A stretch of 64,000 bases of DNA from Solanum dulcamara (taxonomy: Eukaryota > Streptophyta > Magnoliopsida > Solanales > Solanaceae): the NCBI RefSeq assembly GCF_947179165.1, contig NC_077247.1, forward strand, positions 46,172,935 to 46,236,934, written 5' to 3'. Positions 23,148-35,196 of the stretch are shown piece after piece. The translations under genes and the position numbers were made by a program. Position 1 is the first letter of the stretch, and each line of letters starts with the position of its first letter. The notes below the pieces were generated by a model. That model searched no databases. It was given only the letters and a program-made list of their open reading frames with translations, and was not told where the DNA came from.

Positions 23148-26100
23148 TCATGAAGGAGGAAAGAAACGGTTGAGATTAAAAGGGAGGGTGTAAAATTCTT
23201 CATTTCTACTATCACCCTTAAATGTCCTGAACTTCACCCACCATGGCATTCCCCTATCTTTGGCACTGTCCTTGTAGTCCAGTGTGTTGTCGAGAAATAC
23301 AGCAACCATCATGGCCACAGTTGGGGACGACAGAAAGATAGTGTTGAGAAAATCATTGAACTGCATGTTTCCAAGAGAACAAGATATCAGTTACTAATGA
23401 CTATGGAAAATTTATAAGTTCAGAAATTTAATCATAATATATTTGACTCACCCATCCAGCCTTAGTGTGAGAAGGACCATGAAAAGCAGCAGTGGTGTAT
23501 TCCCTGAAGTACTCGGGAATAGACAACCCGAGGAAGAGAGAAACGCCAGCAATGAAGAGGTTTCTCATTGAGTTCATGTTTGTGAACTGCAGAAATGACA
23601 ACCCCACAGAAGCTGGAAATAAAAGAAATGTATGTCAGATGGGGAAAATAGACAGAGATCTGCAGAAGAATGTTGTAGGAGTGGAGTTTTAGTAAGGATT
23701 CTCACCAACAAGACCGAACAAGACACAATACACAGCAGCAAATATTGGAAAAGGAATTGATGCAAATAATGCTCCAAATTTGCCTACAAATGTCAAAATA
23801 ATGAAGTATGAGGAACCAAGTCGAGACTAGCTGAAAGATGTTTTCAGGTGCAGTGGAGCCCAGAGAAGATCACCAACCTAACATTGAGAAGAAGATCATA
23901 AAGCCAGCAGAAATTTGGATAACTCTGCGGCTACCCACACGAGTGCTTCCAAGAAGTCCCACATTCTCACTGTTAATCATAAAAGATATGTTAAACCAAG
24001 ACACAATTCACATTGCATACAAGTAATTTAGGACTTGAGTTACTAACATAGAAACTGTGGATCCAGTAGCAGTCCCAAAAAGTCCACTAAACAGGATACC
24101 AATACCCTGCAAAAAAAAAGTAGTTACAACATCAGTATATAGATCTCCCAAAATTTCATGTAATATGAGCCTCTTGCATGATTTCTTTTCCAAGAAGAAA
24201 TATCATCAAAACATTGAAAACTGACACCATGTTTTCTGCAGTTGGAGTTGTATAACTTCTTGTTTAGGTCCTCACATAAACACTACTGACCTAAAAGGTT
24301 CCATTCTGCGCTTAAAATTGTATAACTAAGGCCTATAGATGTTCCAGGTATGATTAGATGCCAAAGGCTCGATTGCTTGAAAAAGGACACCAGGTGGAAT
24401 TCAACCACAAATGATGAATGTATGTACTATCATAAGTAGTATATGTATTTCGGATATCCAGTTCAAGAGAATTTTTGTTTTAATCACACTTGAAATAACA
24501 AAATTTAGAGGTGAGATTTGGAAAAGGTTAGAAGTTCTGGGCTGTTAGCATCATCTATTTATTGATATGTGACATTAACATATATAAATTTCTGAAGATA
24601 GCATGTTTGTTAATTTACTGCACAAACCTGCCAGCCAATGCCACGACTGAGAACATGAGCTGGGGGTGGTGTAGCACTTGCTAAACGAGATGCTGCTTTA
24701 TATGCTCCAGTTGACTGAAGACAAAAGAGTAAGACTTAGCTCTGTACGAAATGGACAAAATATGATTAAGGTATCAATTTTATTCAGGTTTAACCTCAAT
24801 CAAGGAGACAAGTACAGCAGCCATCATTCCAAAAGCATGACCAGCATCAAAAGTAGGAGCACCCCACTGAAGTGGATATGGGATTTTTATCCTGAATACC
24901 AAAGTGGAGAAAAGATTATAATTGCTTTAATCCTAAAAACTTATGAGGAAAATATTTATCGTTTATCACAATCTGCTGAAAACTATAGAGTGTCTATATA
25001 CACGCAACATTCATCTGAAAAGTAATAGGTGAAATTGGATATACCATGGTGCAGCAGAAATGAGGTTCGCTCTATCGGTGCGACAGTGTTTTTGGGTAGC
25101 CTCTGGGCGATGTCTGTAAGCACCACTGGCGGTCAGAAGGTGCGCATAAGCCCAAATAACTGTGATTGTGATAATTAGAGCAAATCGTTCCATCACCGGC
25201 CACTGCCTAAACTGGAAGTTTTTCAAATACTGGGCAAAAGATGAACAATTCATCAGACAATCATTTTGAAGTTCCCTTGCATTTAACACTTATGAAACAG
25301 ATGACAGAAAAGTTTCGAATTAGTGCTCTATTCATAATTCTCGTCGTTGTAAAAAAAGACTGACTTGCCAATTAGTTCACATTTTCTGGACCAAAAAATG
25401 CCAAATTAAAGGTCAAAAAACTAACATACCTGAGAGAAGATCACAAATAAAATGAACATTGGTACACCAATTTCAACACACTGTCCAGCCTGTTATAAAT
25501 TTGCACAAGCACAAAGCAGTAATCAGCGTAAGCTGACCAAGATTACAACATTATTGATACAATGGATAACAATAATCTTTTGTTTTCGATAGATGATCCT
25601 CAACCTACCTCTGGGAAACCCCTGTCAAAAAGACCAAATCCTGCCAGAGCAATTACCGGAACCATTCCCACTGGGCTAAAAAATCTGTAAGTAGTCAGCA
25701 AGTCAGTATGTTAACGCCATAAATATGAGAAACAGTACATTATGAGTGAACAAATATAGTTCATCTTTGGGGATAATTTGCACCTGGAACAAATAGCCCA
25801 GAGTTGACTATAGCCCAAAATTATCTGAACACTTGATGCTACTATCAATGCTCCCTGAATTGCTCTCATTGTACTTAGGAATCTCTACAAGTAAGGATGA
25901 AAACAAAAATTAAGAAATACTCTAAGTTTTCTCTAGAAGAATATTTATAAGTCGAGAAATGGTTAATAAATTTGCACTCTTTGACAGTGTAGTGCAAATA
26001 TACCTTACCCTATAGCAAAACGCTACAATCACGTATCTACATCGAAGGGTATTCGCAAGATTATTTTGCTTTGAAATGGATGCATATTGAGTTAATCATA

Positions 26101-27211
26101 CACAGACTACAGCATTATTATCAGCAGCACGACACAGTTGTGATAAAGCCGATCGATAAATTACATACATCATACTGACAGTTAATCAACAAAATCACCT
26201 ACTATTCTCAATGTTACTTACTTCATGAGGATCAGTAATCCTAGTCAATGACGAATCGTGGATTATGGAAATTATTGGTACTGCAAAAGCCCATGACCCT
26301 CCAATTACAGTAGGTAAACGGGTTCCAAATAAAGTCTGTAGAAGTGTATTAATTCCTTCAACAAAAAGCAGGGTCTGCACCACCCTCACTTTGTCACCCT
26401 GACATTTAAGAATCAAAAATACCACCAAATAAGAGCACACCAACTCAGAAATCATAGAAACCAACATGATCAATTCTCCAGATTCTTCAACCAAAAACCA
26501 ATAGTTTCTTAATTCATACTTTAATTTGTTTGTCCTACTTTTCTTTTTAGTCTATTTTTTAAGAATGCTCTTTACTTTTTTGCAACTCTTTAATTCTAAC
26601 TTTCCACGTCACATGTTTAACACCACAAGATTCAAGAAAATTATTTACTTTCTTAAACTACTTATCAAGTCAAAATAAAGAAATTGAAACAGAGGGAGTA
26701 GTTTTTTCTTTCTCCAAGTTAATTGAAATTCAAATCTGAGACGAATAAGGTTCAGTTTTTTAATTCTTTTGACTGTAAAATTTTTATATTATTACTCATG
26801 AAAGACTTGTTATATGATTTTCAAATTCCAATCAATGAAAACACGTGAACTTAGACAGAAGGAAAAAAAAAACATGAAAAACTTGAGCTAAACTAGCTTA
26901 CATCATTTCCACCCATCAAAGGAACAAGAAATGAAGGAATCATAACAGCAGTTCCTAATGCCAAGATGTAATGCTGAAAGCCCAAAGCAATAGCTTCCCC
27001 TGTTTCACACATCCAAATTCAATTCTCAGATTCATCTCATGCAAAAAAAAAAAAGAAATCAAACAGGAATGATGAAAACAAGCTCATTCATTTAAAAAGA
27101 TTCAATCTTTTTCATACCCCAAGAAGGATTAGAGTCTATACAATATTCCAAACCCTGAAGCTGGTCCATTGGAGGATGACTGATTTCTTCAGGTTTAGGA
27201 GGAGCTGCCAT
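23148..27211 (-). CDS. Nucleobase-ascorbate transporter (NAT/NCS2 family, ~525 aa)
   Basis: Fourteen exons inferred on the minus strand: 27211-27118, 26999-26902, 26398-26222, 25884-25784, 25684-25609, 25489-25430, 25229-25045, 24891-24795, 24714-24628, 24106-24048, 23969-23878, 23783-23706, 23612-23452 and 23360-23148; all GT-AG with frame kept. The N-terminus ([15 protein letters not shown], then [12 protein letters not shown]) and the first membrane segment with QHYILALGT are NAT hallmarks, the QH pair being part of the substrate site. Further support comes from [21 protein letters not shown], the family signature region starting [16 protein letters not shown], and a C-terminal ...[10 protein letters not shown]. 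About 12 membrane segments are visible. Family members are proton-coupled carriers of xanthine, uric acid or related bases; substrate and membrane location cannot be read here. It is closest to the shorter Arabidopsis NATs by recognition only. Confidence 0.92.
26519..26698. mobile_element. Stowaway-like MITE in NAT intron 2
   Basis: The left end CTTTAATTTGTTTGTCCTAC and the right end, read in reverse CTCCCTCTGTTTCAATTTC, resemble Stowaway termini. TA flanks both ends (26517-26518, 26699-26700). It is 180 bp, lying within the intron 26399-26901. Confidence 0.6.
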
Positions 27212-27381
27212 TGCCTAACAAAAACAATCTTTTTCCACCAAAATCTCAAATGAAGCAAGAAAGATGTATACTTGTTCAATCCAAGTGAGGTTTTAGTGAA
27301 TCAATGAGATAACAAAGTAAAAGCTGTAAACAAACAAAGACAGTGAAATAACAAGGAAAAAAAAAGGTGATTGGAGAGAGA

Positions 27382-27390
<9 letters not shown>

Positions 27391-27412
<22 letters not shown>

Positions 27413-27450
27413 AGTCAAGATGATGTGATGTGTATCTGTTTATTTATATA
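27391..27450 (-). promoter_or_regulatory. Probable core promoter of the NAT gene: TATA box and (TC)n leader
   Basis: On the minus strand TATATAAATAAA lies at 27450-27439. A (TC)11 tract (27412-27391) begins about 27 bp downstream of it and about 180 bp before the ATG. A TATA box followed by a pyrimidine-rich 5' leader is common in plant genes, placing the transcription start near 27410-27420. This is inference from spacing only. Confidence 0.5.
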
Positions 27451-27767
27451 TTGAGAGATAGAAGGAAGAAAAAAAGATTCAGCAGCACCTGCAACCCACT
27501 CTTTGAAAGTGAATTTTTACTTAGATTTAAGGTTTATTTAGTGTTCTTTGTCTTCGATTGTGTGTGAAAGTGTCCGTTACTCTTTTTTTTGGTTTATTCC
27601 GGAAATGCCCCTTAAGGAACTTCCAAAGACACCTCATGTTACCGTTACTTTCTGGTCTTTGCCGGACTGTATTTTATTTTTTTGTTCTGCACCCTCGTAA
27701 TTTTCCATCTTTTAATCCAAACCCCTTGTGATTTTGTACTTTTCTTAAAGAAATTACGAGTCATTTG
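27413..27767. other. NAT upstream region and left target duplication of the hAT element
   Basis: Beyond the TATA box there is no gene. The last eight bases (27760-27767, GTCATTTG) are the left target-site copy of the adjacent hAT element. Confidence 0.6.
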
Positions 27768-28522
27768 TAGGGGTTTGCAAAAATTAAATCGACTAATAAA
27801 TCGAATTGAAAAAAATATTATTGGGTTAATGAGTTTTTAATGGTTTTATAAAAAAAATATCGAATTATCGGTTCATTATCAATTTTTAGTATTGGGTTAT
27901 TGGATAAATCGATAACCCATTAAGAAAGTAGTATTGTACTACTTTACTCTTCGTAAATATTAAATATTAGTAATAATTTAACATAATAGTATGTTATAGT
28001 CTTCACGGTACTTTTGTTTCACACTACGCCGCTTTAGTCTTTACACAAAATCTAAAGATTAAAGTAAGAACTAAGATTGTTCAAGATTGTCTTGTTTAAA
28101 TGCTTAGTTTTAGTTTTAGTTTTAGTTTTACTTTGTAATTGTAGTTTTTGCAAGTTTGTAAACGTATGTAATTTGATTAACATAAAAAATTTCATATTAT
28201 GTTTTGGTTGTAACATGTAATTGTAGCCTTCGTAATACATATGTTCTTATTGATGCAATTTCTCATTATCTTTTTTGTTTCAGTATATATCAAAGCATTT
28301 ACAAGCTTACCGAAAAATATTAGAGAAGTGTGAAGTCATATATTTATTTTATGAGCATTTTCTTATTGGGTAAACCGAAAACCTAATCATTAATGATCAA
28401 AAATTGATAAATTAAAAACCGATAAAAATATCTTATTGATTTAGCGTATTTAAAAATTGAAAATCGATAAACCGAACCGATAATATATAAAACCGAACCG
28501 AACCGACTGATGTACACCCCTA
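27768..28522. mobile_element. hAT-type non-autonomous element (755 bp)
   Basis: The ends are TAGGGGTTTGCA on the left and TAGGGGTGTACA on the right read in reverse (10 of 12 identical). They are flanked by a perfect 8-bp target duplication GTCATTTG (27760-27767 and 28523-28530). End sequence and duplication length are those of hAT elements. No transposase is encoded. The interior has a short TTTAG repeat (~28105-28133) and AACCGA repeats near the right end. Confidence 0.85.
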
Positions 28523-28783
28523 GTCATTTGTGAGCTAGTAAAGAGAGGTAATTTATTTATGAATTCATTTCTATATAAGTTATATACGTTTAATACCAAG
28601 TTAGAAAGTAAGTTATTCATATATAAAATTAATATGATATTTGATTTGTAATTTACAAATCCACATTATTATTACATGTATAAGTTATGAGAAAATTGAT
28701 GTATTATCTTATATGAAATAAAAGATGGAATAGTTAGTACTTGTATAACTAATAACGACATGATTCGTCAACAAGAGTTGTGG

Positions 28784-29107
28784 TGTATTCAAAAATGTTG
28801 TATACATTATATTATCATTTTGGAAGTTAGTTACACTGTTAGTTACACGTGCACAGTGCAGTAAAGGCAGTGAAGAAATGTGCACATGGTTAGTTACATA
28901 GTGCACATGGCTGCACATGGCCAGCTAGTTGTTAGTTAGAAGATATTTTGTTTGTAATTCACCATTGCTATAAAGCTAATGTACAACTCATTCAAGAGAG
29001 TTAGATAAATAAAAAAGAAAATACTCAGCCTCTCTCTTCTACTTCCTTCTATGTTTCTTCTCTAGCTTGTAATGGAGTTTTGAGCTCTTAAAGCTCACAT
29101 TTTATCA
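28784..29107 (+). repeat. 5' LTR of Copia element 1
   Basis: 324 bp, starting TGTATTC and ending TTTTATCA, with the matching copy at 33613-33937. Short inner repeats of GTTAGTTACA and TGCACATGG occur in both copies. Confidence 0.93.
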
Positions 29108-29205
29108 TGGTATCAGAGCATTCGATGCTGGCTGACTAGAGTTAGATTGATAGAGTTTAGTTCTCTATTAGATAATAGCTTGATTTGTTACTAAATTTTG
29201 CAGAA

Positions 29206-32200
29206 ATGGCAATCACAAAGATTGATTAAAACGATCCTCTGTACATTGGCCCTTCAGATACCTCTGGTGATGTACTAATTCTAATCAAGCTTGTTGGATT
29301 CGAAAACTATGGACTTTGGAGTAGGTTAATGAGGATCGCACTATTGGGAAAAAGAAAGTATGGTTTCGTGATAGGTGCCTACACTAAGACACTATACAGA
29401 GAAGAGTTTCATGAGCAATGGGAGACTTGTAATGTAGTTATTCTCTCATGGTTGATGAACACAGTCAGTGAAGAGCTTCTCAGTGGTATTGTTTATGCCA
29501 CAACTACATTCCCAGTTTGGGCAGATCTGAAAGAAAGATTTGACAAGGTGAATCGCATGAGAATATATCAATTACATAGGGAGATTACTACACTTGCACA
29601 AGGCACAAATTCTATATCTGATTACTTTACCAAATTGAAGACATTATGGAATGAGTATGATATAGTGATACCAAGTCTTTGTTGCTTATGTCCTCAATCA
29701 AAGGAATATGTGGACCACCTGCAACAACTAAGATTGATTCAATTTCTGAGTGGTCTAAAAGAAGCATATGATCAGGCTAAAAGACAGATTTTGCTGAAGG
29801 GAGCTACACCATCTATCAATCAAGTTTATGCTATGATCATTAAAGACGAGATTCAACACACAACTTGCATGTCTAATATAGTTGAAAAACAGATTCTGTA
29901 ATAATGAATGTGAACAAGAGCCAAGAAAAGAAGTATTACAAAGGAAAGAAATGTGAATATTGTCACTTCACTGGTCATACCAAAGAGAATTGCTACAAGC
30001 TAATTGGCTATCCAGCTGATTGGAAGCAAAGAAAGAAGTCAGGTTATGGAAAGGGTGGAATGAGGAACAATTCTGATAGCCATGAAGGAGAACAGATCAC
30101 AACAAATAATCTCAGAAACATAGCCAACTCCTCACATGCTAGCAGTCATAGAGGGGAGGAACACTCAGTAAACAATGTTACCAATAGATAATATGATCAT
30201 TCCCAGATGACATCAACTAGTCAAATGAAGAATAATCCAATCCCAGCCAAAGGACAAACATTCACTAACAAAGAATATAAACAGATACTGGATATATTAA
30301 ATAGAGATGTTCAGGAACCTAAACTCAATATGGCAGGTACTGCTACTTGTTTAATGTCAAAAATTCTTCTCAGGAGTGGATAGTAGACTCTAGTGTATCT
30401 CATCATGTCATAGCAAACAAACACTTGTTAGCAAAGATTCATGAATTGCTTAAGTCACAGAAGAATCAAATACATTTACCTACAGGTGATAGAGTAGAAA
30501 TCAATCACGTGGGAGAAGTATCTATATTTGACAAAGAAGTGGTGAAGAATGTCCTATATATACCAGACTTCCAATTCAATCTGTTGTCAGTATCCAAGAT
30601 CACAAAGGAATTGTCCTGCTTTGTATCATTTTTGCTGATTTCTTTATTTTATAGGACCTCTTCAGTAGCAAGGTGAAGAGGACTGGTAAGGAAGAAGGTG
30701 ATCTGTATATATTCAAGAGAGCCCTGAAACAAAAAAAAGTTATACAATGCACTCAGAAAGTGGTAGCTGCAGGAGTAATATTTTTAGATATCAACCTATG
30801 GCACTAGAGATTTGGACACCCATCACAACAAACCTTGAGGTCTTTAAATCTAGCTTCCAGCAATAAAAGTAGTGAACCATTAGCTAGTTGTCTTATTTTC
30901 CCATTAGCTAAGTAGACAAGACTTACTTTTTCTGTCAATAATTCTAGAGCATGCATGAGATTTAATGTAGTCCATATGGACCTTTGGGGACCCTATAAGA
31001 CCCATACTTTAGACAAAAAATACTATTTCTAGACTATAGTGGATGACTATAGTAGATTTGTGTGGATTCAATTATTACAGTTGAAATCTGAGACTATTGT
31101 GGCTATCAAAACTTTCCTTCAAATGGTCAAGACTCAGTTTGATTCTAATGTTAAAATTGTTAGATCTGATAATGGAACTGAGTTCTTCAGTTCTCAATGT
31201 ACTGAACTATTTCAAGCTCAAGGAATTCTGTATCAATGTAGTTGTCCTCACATACCACAACAAAATGATATGGTAGAGAGGAAGCACAGACACATTCTTA
31301 ACACAGCTAAATCCATCAGATTTCAATCATAATTACCCATCAGATATTGGGCTATTGCATTAAGGTTGCAGTATATTTGATCAATAGACTACCTCCCACA
31401 GCATTAGACAATAAAAGTCCTTATGAAATGTTCTATTCCAAGCAGCCTAACTTGTCTCATTTAAGGGTCATAGGATGTTTGTGTTATGCTTCTGTGGTTC
31501 CAAAAGGAGATAAGTTTTCAGAAAGGGCTATTCTTGTTATTCTACTAGGTTATTCTGAATTATAGAAGGGGTATGTACTATTAGATATCAACTCCAATAA
31601 GTGTTTTGTGAATAGAGATGTGGTCTTTCAAGAATCTGTTTTTCCTTTTGTAGATGCATCTCATATTGATACTTCTATAAGTTCCCATGGTTCTCCTTTA
31701 GAAGTATTTGATACTCATAACTTGGAAGAAGTTACTGAGGATGTGCTTGAGTCTACTCTTGCTGAGGCTTCTGCAGGCCTTGATACCAGTCATATTACTA
31801 CTGATTCTACAACCCTTGGTACTAGTCCTACTGCTACTGATGTTAGTGAAGAAGCTATTAATTCTAACTTGCCCATTCCTACAGACCCTCCTATCAGAAA
31901 AACCTCCTAAACTCTCAAAGAACCTTCATGGATGAAGGATTATGCTAGCACTACTAAGAAATACAGTATTACCAGCCACCCTCTAGCCAATTCCCTTAGC
32001 TATGATAAGGTAACTCCCAGTTATAAGAGCTACTTGAGCAAGGTTTCTACTTGTGTAGAACCTAAAACATTTAGACAGGTTGTTAAAGATGATAAATGGA
32101 TTCAGGCCATGCAACAAGAGATACAGGCCCTTGAAGAAAACAAAACATAATAAATAGTTAACTTGCCTAAGGGAATGAACATTATTGGCTCTAAGTGGGT

Positions 32201-33544
32201 ATATAAAGTGAAGTATCAGGTAAATGGTGAGGTAGAAAAGTACAAGGTCAAGCTAGTAGCCAAGGGTTATAGCTAACAAGAAGGGTTGGATTACCAAGAT
32301 ACTTTTTCTTTTGTAGCTAAGATGGTGACAAAAAGGTGTGTAATTGCCTTAGCTGTATCTAAAGGCTGGCCATTATTTCAAATGGATGTTTACAATGCTT
32401 TTTTTCAAGGTGAACTAGATGAAGAGGTATACATAGAAATGCCTGAAGGTTTCAAAACACTAGGCACCAACAAAGCGTGCAGGCTACTTAAATCTTTATA
32501 TGGGATTAAATAAGCATCTAGGCAATGGAATTTAAAACTAACTACTGCCCTTTTGGATGTTGGCCTTACTCAACGCACTCATGATTATTCTTTATTCACA
32601 CTCAAACAGGACACAAACATGGTCATTGTTCTGGTCTATGTGGATGACTTGCTTATTACAAGCAGCAATGCAGACATGATCAATGCTGCCAAGAATAACT
32701 TACACAAGCAGTTCAAGTTGAAGGACCTAGGAGAACTTAAATACTTTCTAGGTATTGAAATTTTAAGATCTTCAGAGGGTTCTATCTTAAATCAAAGGAA
32801 GTATATCTTAGAGTTAATCTCTGATGCAGGCCTCATTAGTGCTAAACCTGCCTCTACTCCTCTTGAAACTAATCTAAGACTGACCTCAGTAGAGCATGAT
32901 CAGGTCACTGGTCTCACTAGAGATGTCACTTCTTATCAAAGGCTAATAGGCAAGCTTCTTTATGCCACAATAACTCGGCTCGACATTAGCTATGCAGTCC
33001 AAACACTTAGCCAATTCATGCAGTCCCCTAAAAGGTCTCACTGGAAGGCAGCTACCAGAGTGGTAAGGTACCTTAAGGGCACAGTTGGTCAAGGAGTTTG
33101 GTTACACTCTGAACCTAGAACCATGCTCACCTATTGGTGTGACTCCGATTGGCATCCTGTCCCAACACAATGAGATCTATTACATGCTATGTTGTTAAGT
33201 TTGGAGAATCTCTGTTTTCTTGGAAGTCCACGAAGCAACAGACTATATCTAGGAGCTCAGCTGAAGTTGAGTACAGGAGTATGGCTTCAACTGTCTCTGA
33301 ATTCACTTGGTTGTTAGGCTTGTTTACTGAGTTAGGTGTCCCTATTCATGTCCCTATCACCATCTTCAGTGATAGTAAATCAGCAATTCAACTTGCTGCA
33401 AACCCAGTATTCCATGAACGCACAAAAAATATTGAGATAGACTGTCATTTCATCCGAGATAAGATTAAAGCAGGGGTGGTTGACATTATGTATGTTCATA
33501 CTCAGCAACAACTAGCAGATCTTCTAACTAAAGGATTAAGTTAA
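29206..33544 (+). pseudogene. gag-pol remnant of Copia element 1
   Basis: Gag starts at 29206 but has a stop after seven codons. The gag body runs to ~30190 with the zinc knuckle CEYCHFTGHTKENC at ~29952. Protease retains the core only as WIVDSSVSHH (~30377), the usual DSG/DTG being changed. Integrase DDE parts (DDYSRF, RSDNGTEF) lie at 31039-31330. RT spans ~31930-32900 with YVDD at 32637-32648. RNase H (SAEVEYRSMA, FSDSKSAI, ADLLTKGL) spans 33149-33544. Many stops and some frameshifts break the frame (for example near 29901, 31332, 31565, 32148, 32275, 32513), so it cannot encode a working polyprotein. Confidence 0.92.
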
Positions 33545-33612
33545 GCCCAACATTTGTTCCTTTTAGGCAAGCTTGGTGTGCTTAATGTTTTGCACCCTTC
33601 AGCTTGAGGGGG

Positions 33613-33937
33613 TGTATTCAAAAATGTTGTATACATTGTATTATCATTCCGGAAGTTAGTTACACTGTTAGTTACACGTGCACAGTGCAGTGAAGGCAGT
33701 GAAAAAGTGTGCACATGGTTAGTTACACAGTGCACATGGCTGCACATGGCCAGCTAGTTGTTAGTTAGAAGATATTTTGTTTGTAATTCACCATGGCTAT
33801 AAAGCTGATGTACAGCTCATTCAAGAGAGTTAGATAAATAAAAAAAGAAAATACTCAGCCTCTCTTTTCTGCTTCCTTCTATGTTTCTTCTCTAGCTTGT
33901 AATGGAGTTTTGAGTTCTTAAAGCTCACATTTTATCA
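33613..33937 (+). repeat. 3' LTR of Copia element 1
   Basis: 325 bp, the partner of 28784-29107. It carries G or C at most sites where the left copy has A or T. Confidence 0.93.
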
Positions 33938-34104
33938 TGGTGGAATGGTAAGTACTCTTTAATCTTTGACTAGAGTCTCCTGGGTACGGAGTCACCTTTG
34001 CTAGGGAGCATTTTACGTACTCCTCAATGTGGATTTTTCGGTGCGAATCCAAATTTAGTCGGGCTCCAATGTGGATACCGGACACTGAGTGGAAAACAAA
34101 AAAA
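33938..34104 (+). mobile_element. tRNA-derived SINE (copy a), abutting the Copia LTR
   Basis: The body contains ggtaagtactc, tttgctagggagca, cggtgcgaatcc, cgggctccaatg and taccggacac, then gtggaaaacaaaaaaa, a layout I recognise from a common Solanaceae SINE. A related copy lies at 34986-35183. The 5' end coincides with the 3' border of the Copia element, so the SINE was probably interrupted by it. Confidence 0.6.
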
Positions 34105-34985
34105 GGACAATTCATTGAAAATATGTAAAATTTTCTGAATATATAATATGTGTGATTTTTAACATGCTGTGATATTAATTTAGTTATTAATTTTTTTATG
34201 TAATTATGATTACATATCATAGATATTGTCCGATAATTATTTTCTAGATAATATGATTGTGTTAATATTTTAAAACTAATTAGTATTAAACTTAAATTCT
34301 TTCTTAAAAATATAGTATATGTTACTGGAAAAAAATGAATTTTGATTTGATAATTGACACACAATATATGGACCAAATCTTTGACTTGTAACTCATTTTA
34401 GCCAAGTACGAGGCTATCTTGTAATGTTTGACTTATTCCTGGTCACATGTAATTAGATTTTTGCTATGAACGAAAATGGCAATTCTATGATTTTATTTGT
34501 ATATAGAGTTTCAAATATTAATATAATGTTCCTTTTATCACTACTTCGTGTTATTTTTATGTTAGATTTGGAAAATTTTCATAAATGTGTGTGTGAGAGA
34601 GATATTTGACCGATCTAGTACAAGATTGCGAAATCTGCAAAGAAAATTTTCAAATAAATGAACTTTCATGTCCAATAATAATTATAAGAAATACTGAGAA
34701 TTAGAGAAGTTAATACAAGTGTACAATTATTAATTAGAAAAATAATTTTGCATTTCATGTGCAATATATGGTAGTAGTGAATAAACTATTGAATATAACA
34801 TATAATCTACCTGAAACAAAACCTCTCATAAATGTTATATACCTTTGTATTTAAAAAAAGAACAGGAAAAGGGCATAAGAGAGATAAAATAATTGGTGAG
34901 AATAGAATCTAAAAAACATTATTTATTAAGATTCTTTAGTTTATGCAGAAATAGAATAGTGTCTGAGTAAAACCAACATGTGAAA
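34105..34985. other. Intergenic, nothing recognised
   Basis: AT-rich sequence without protein features on either strand. Its last 13 bases (34973-34985) are the left target copy of the next SINE. Confidence 0.6.
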
Positions 34986-35183
34986 TCAATGTAGATTGTG
35001 ATTGAGTAATAAGTACTTTTTTATTTTTAATCAAGAGATTTTGGGTTCGAGTTTGCGATATCCATCAAAGGAGTAGTTCATCACCCTTGTTAGGGAGCGC
35101 TCAATCCTCAATGTGAAATTTTTCAATGCGAATTCGAATTTAATCGAGCTCCAACGTAGATATAAAAAAAAAAAAAAGGATGG
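34986..35183 (+). mobile_element. tRNA-derived SINE (copy b) with 13-bp target duplication
   Basis: It carries a box A-like gattgagtaataag, a box B-like gggttcgagtt, the same body order as copy a (ttagggagcg, aatgcgaattc, cgagctccaacg) and a poly(A) tail at ~35164-35177. The 13-bp direct repeats ccaacatgtgaaa (34973-34985) and ccaacgtgtgaaa (35184-35196, one mismatch) flank it, which supports retroposition. Confidence 0.75.
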
Positions 35184-35196
35184 CCAACGTGTGAAA

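Larger units (their letters stand above)
28784..33937 (+). mobile_element. Ty1/Copia LTR retrotransposon 1 (decayed, full-length)
   Basis: Two LTRs of 324 and 325 bp (28784-29107 and 33613-33937, TGTATTC...TTATCA) enclose a 4.5-kb interior. The primer binding site TGGTATCAGAGC follows the left LTR at 29108, matching the initiator-Met tRNA type. A purine tract TTGAGGGGG (33604-33612) precedes the right LTR. The domain order protease, integrase, RT, RNase H defines Copia. By hand count the LTRs differ at about 13 positions plus one indel, nearly all transitions. The flanking pentamers differ (tgtgg left, tggtg right), so no clean target duplication remains. Confidence 0.95.

Noticed and set aside
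28052..28240. Open frame with KTKTKTK repeats
   Set aside because: It comes from the TTTAG repeat inside the hAT element; low complexity, not a gene.
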